Positions 63,447 to 64,000 of a DNA stretch of 64,000 nt are shown in pieces. Where the stretch lies: positions 310,001-374,000 of the forward strand of contig JAHBUD010000001.1 in assembly GCA_019638255.1 (NCBI GenBank). Reading direction: 5' to 3'. The stretch's first letter is position 1, and each line of letters opens with the position of its first letter. A program made the translations under genes and the position numbers. Source of the stretch: Cyclobacteriaceae bacterium. Its GTDB lineage: Bacteria; Bacteroidota; Bacteroidia; Cytophagales; Cyclobacteriaceae. The notes under the pieces were generated by a model. That model had not been told where the DNA came from. It was given only the letters and a program-made list of their open reading frames with translations, and did no database searches.

Positions 63447-63454
63447 TACTTCAA

Positions 63455-64000
63455 ATGCGCTCCGTTTTTCATTTATTGTTTTCGTTGGTTTGCTTTTGGT
63501 CGTCTGCACAAAGCAGTCGGTACACCTTTGTTTTTCTGAACACCCGTACAGACAAAGCAGAATTGCCAAAGGAAGAAGTTGACAAACTCATGCAGGGGCA
63601 CATGGCCAACATTACCCGGTTGGCCTCAGAAGGTAAACTTATTGCAGCCGGACCATTTGATGGGGGGGTGGAATTTTCATCTTGAACACAACATCCATTG
63701 ATGAAGCCAACACATGGCTTAGCACCGATCCGGGCATTCAGGCAAACCGTTGGAAACTTGATGTTCTGCCCTATCAACCGCGTATAGGTGGTGTATGTGT
63801 GGCAAAAGAACCTTACGAAATGGTGACCTATAATTTCATCCGCTTTCGCTCCAACATTCATAAAGAAACCGTGGATGACTATCCTGTCCTGCTGAAAAGG
63901 CATGATGAATTCCTTAAGCAACTGGCAAAAAATGGAAACGTAATCACCGAAGGAATTTTTGACGATCAGGAAGGAGGAATCCTGATAATGAAAGACGATA
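63455..64000 (+). pseudogene. Exported tandem YCII-domain protein, frameshifted, cut by window end
   Basis: ATG 63455 encodes a signal peptide (SVFHLLFSLVCFWSSAQ) and the first part of a YCII-like domain (YTFVFLNTRTDKAELP, GHMANITRLASEGKLIAAGPFDGG). The frame then stops at 63685. A shift at the G7 run 63662-63668 reopens it as GIFILNTTSIDEANTWL and continues through a second YCII-like domain (YNFIRFRSNIHKE, HDEFLKQLAKNGNVITEGIF) to the window end. One more G (G8) would give a single protein. It is either a read error, a phase-variable tract or a young pseudogene. Confidence 0.8.

Noticed and set aside
1-64000. tRNA, rRNA, insertion sequences or prophage
   Set aside because: No tRNA-like cloverleaf, rRNA stretch, transposase or integrase was recognised in any spacer or frame.

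Overview
The window looks like chromosome of a gliding-type Bacteroidota, most likely Cytophagales. The evidence is the gliding genes gldE and gldD next to ssb and mutY, the many Sec or lipoprotein signal peptides ending in AQ or C, Y_Y_Y and LytTR signalling proteins, starts without Shine-Dalgarno sequences, and several TAnnTTTG-type -7 promoter elements. I see no rRNA, tRNA, insertion sequence, prophage or CRISPR array.

Layout. 0.1-30 kb is a mixed-strand housekeeping and envelope region: a Ca2+-type P-ATPase, an AAA/DUF4143 ATPase with operator-like palindromes, a serine hydrolase, a membrane LytTR regulator, a two-component pair, amidase, acyl-CoA ligase, DNA polymerase I, a threonine dehydratase-like enzyme, a large secreted WD40-caspase protein and an S9 peptidase. 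30-48.6 kb is almost entirely on the minus strand: a sortilin/BNR-repeat protein, a GAF sensor with a thioredoxin-like partner, then one compact run of eight genes (44702 down to 36188) holding a propeller receptor, DinB, PBP4, a NagZ-like GH3 enzyme, two membrane coiled-coil proteins, hutG and hutF. recG, a glyoxalase-fold protein and a nitronate monooxygenase-like gene complete this arm.

At 48571-48919 gene direction flips from mostly minus to mostly plus, across an AT-rich spacer with one perfect and one near-perfect DnaA box. This is a candidate replication origin. To its right, on the plus strand, lie two thioredoxin-fold proteins, a DUF4153 membrane protein, a phoD-like phosphatase broken by two frameshifts, a PrsW-type protease and a TMEM175-type channel. 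Next comes a minus-strand block (RNase G, a 29-residue basic ribosomal-type protein, a TPR protein, HU), and then mutY, ssb, gldE, gldD, a class V aminotransferase-like gene and a frameshifted YCII protein cut by the window end.

The best candidates for something undescribed are the peptidoglycan-enzyme operon, in which the GH3 enzyme and two membrane proteins share a similar coiled-coil tail; the putative oriC; the three TTGACTT sites spaced exactly 33 bp apart at the AAA ATPase; and a heptanucleotide repeat that overlaps the start of a lipoprotein gene. The three frameshifts near 52.0, 52.9 and 63.7 kb can each be repaired by adding one base to a homopolymer run, so read errors must be considered.
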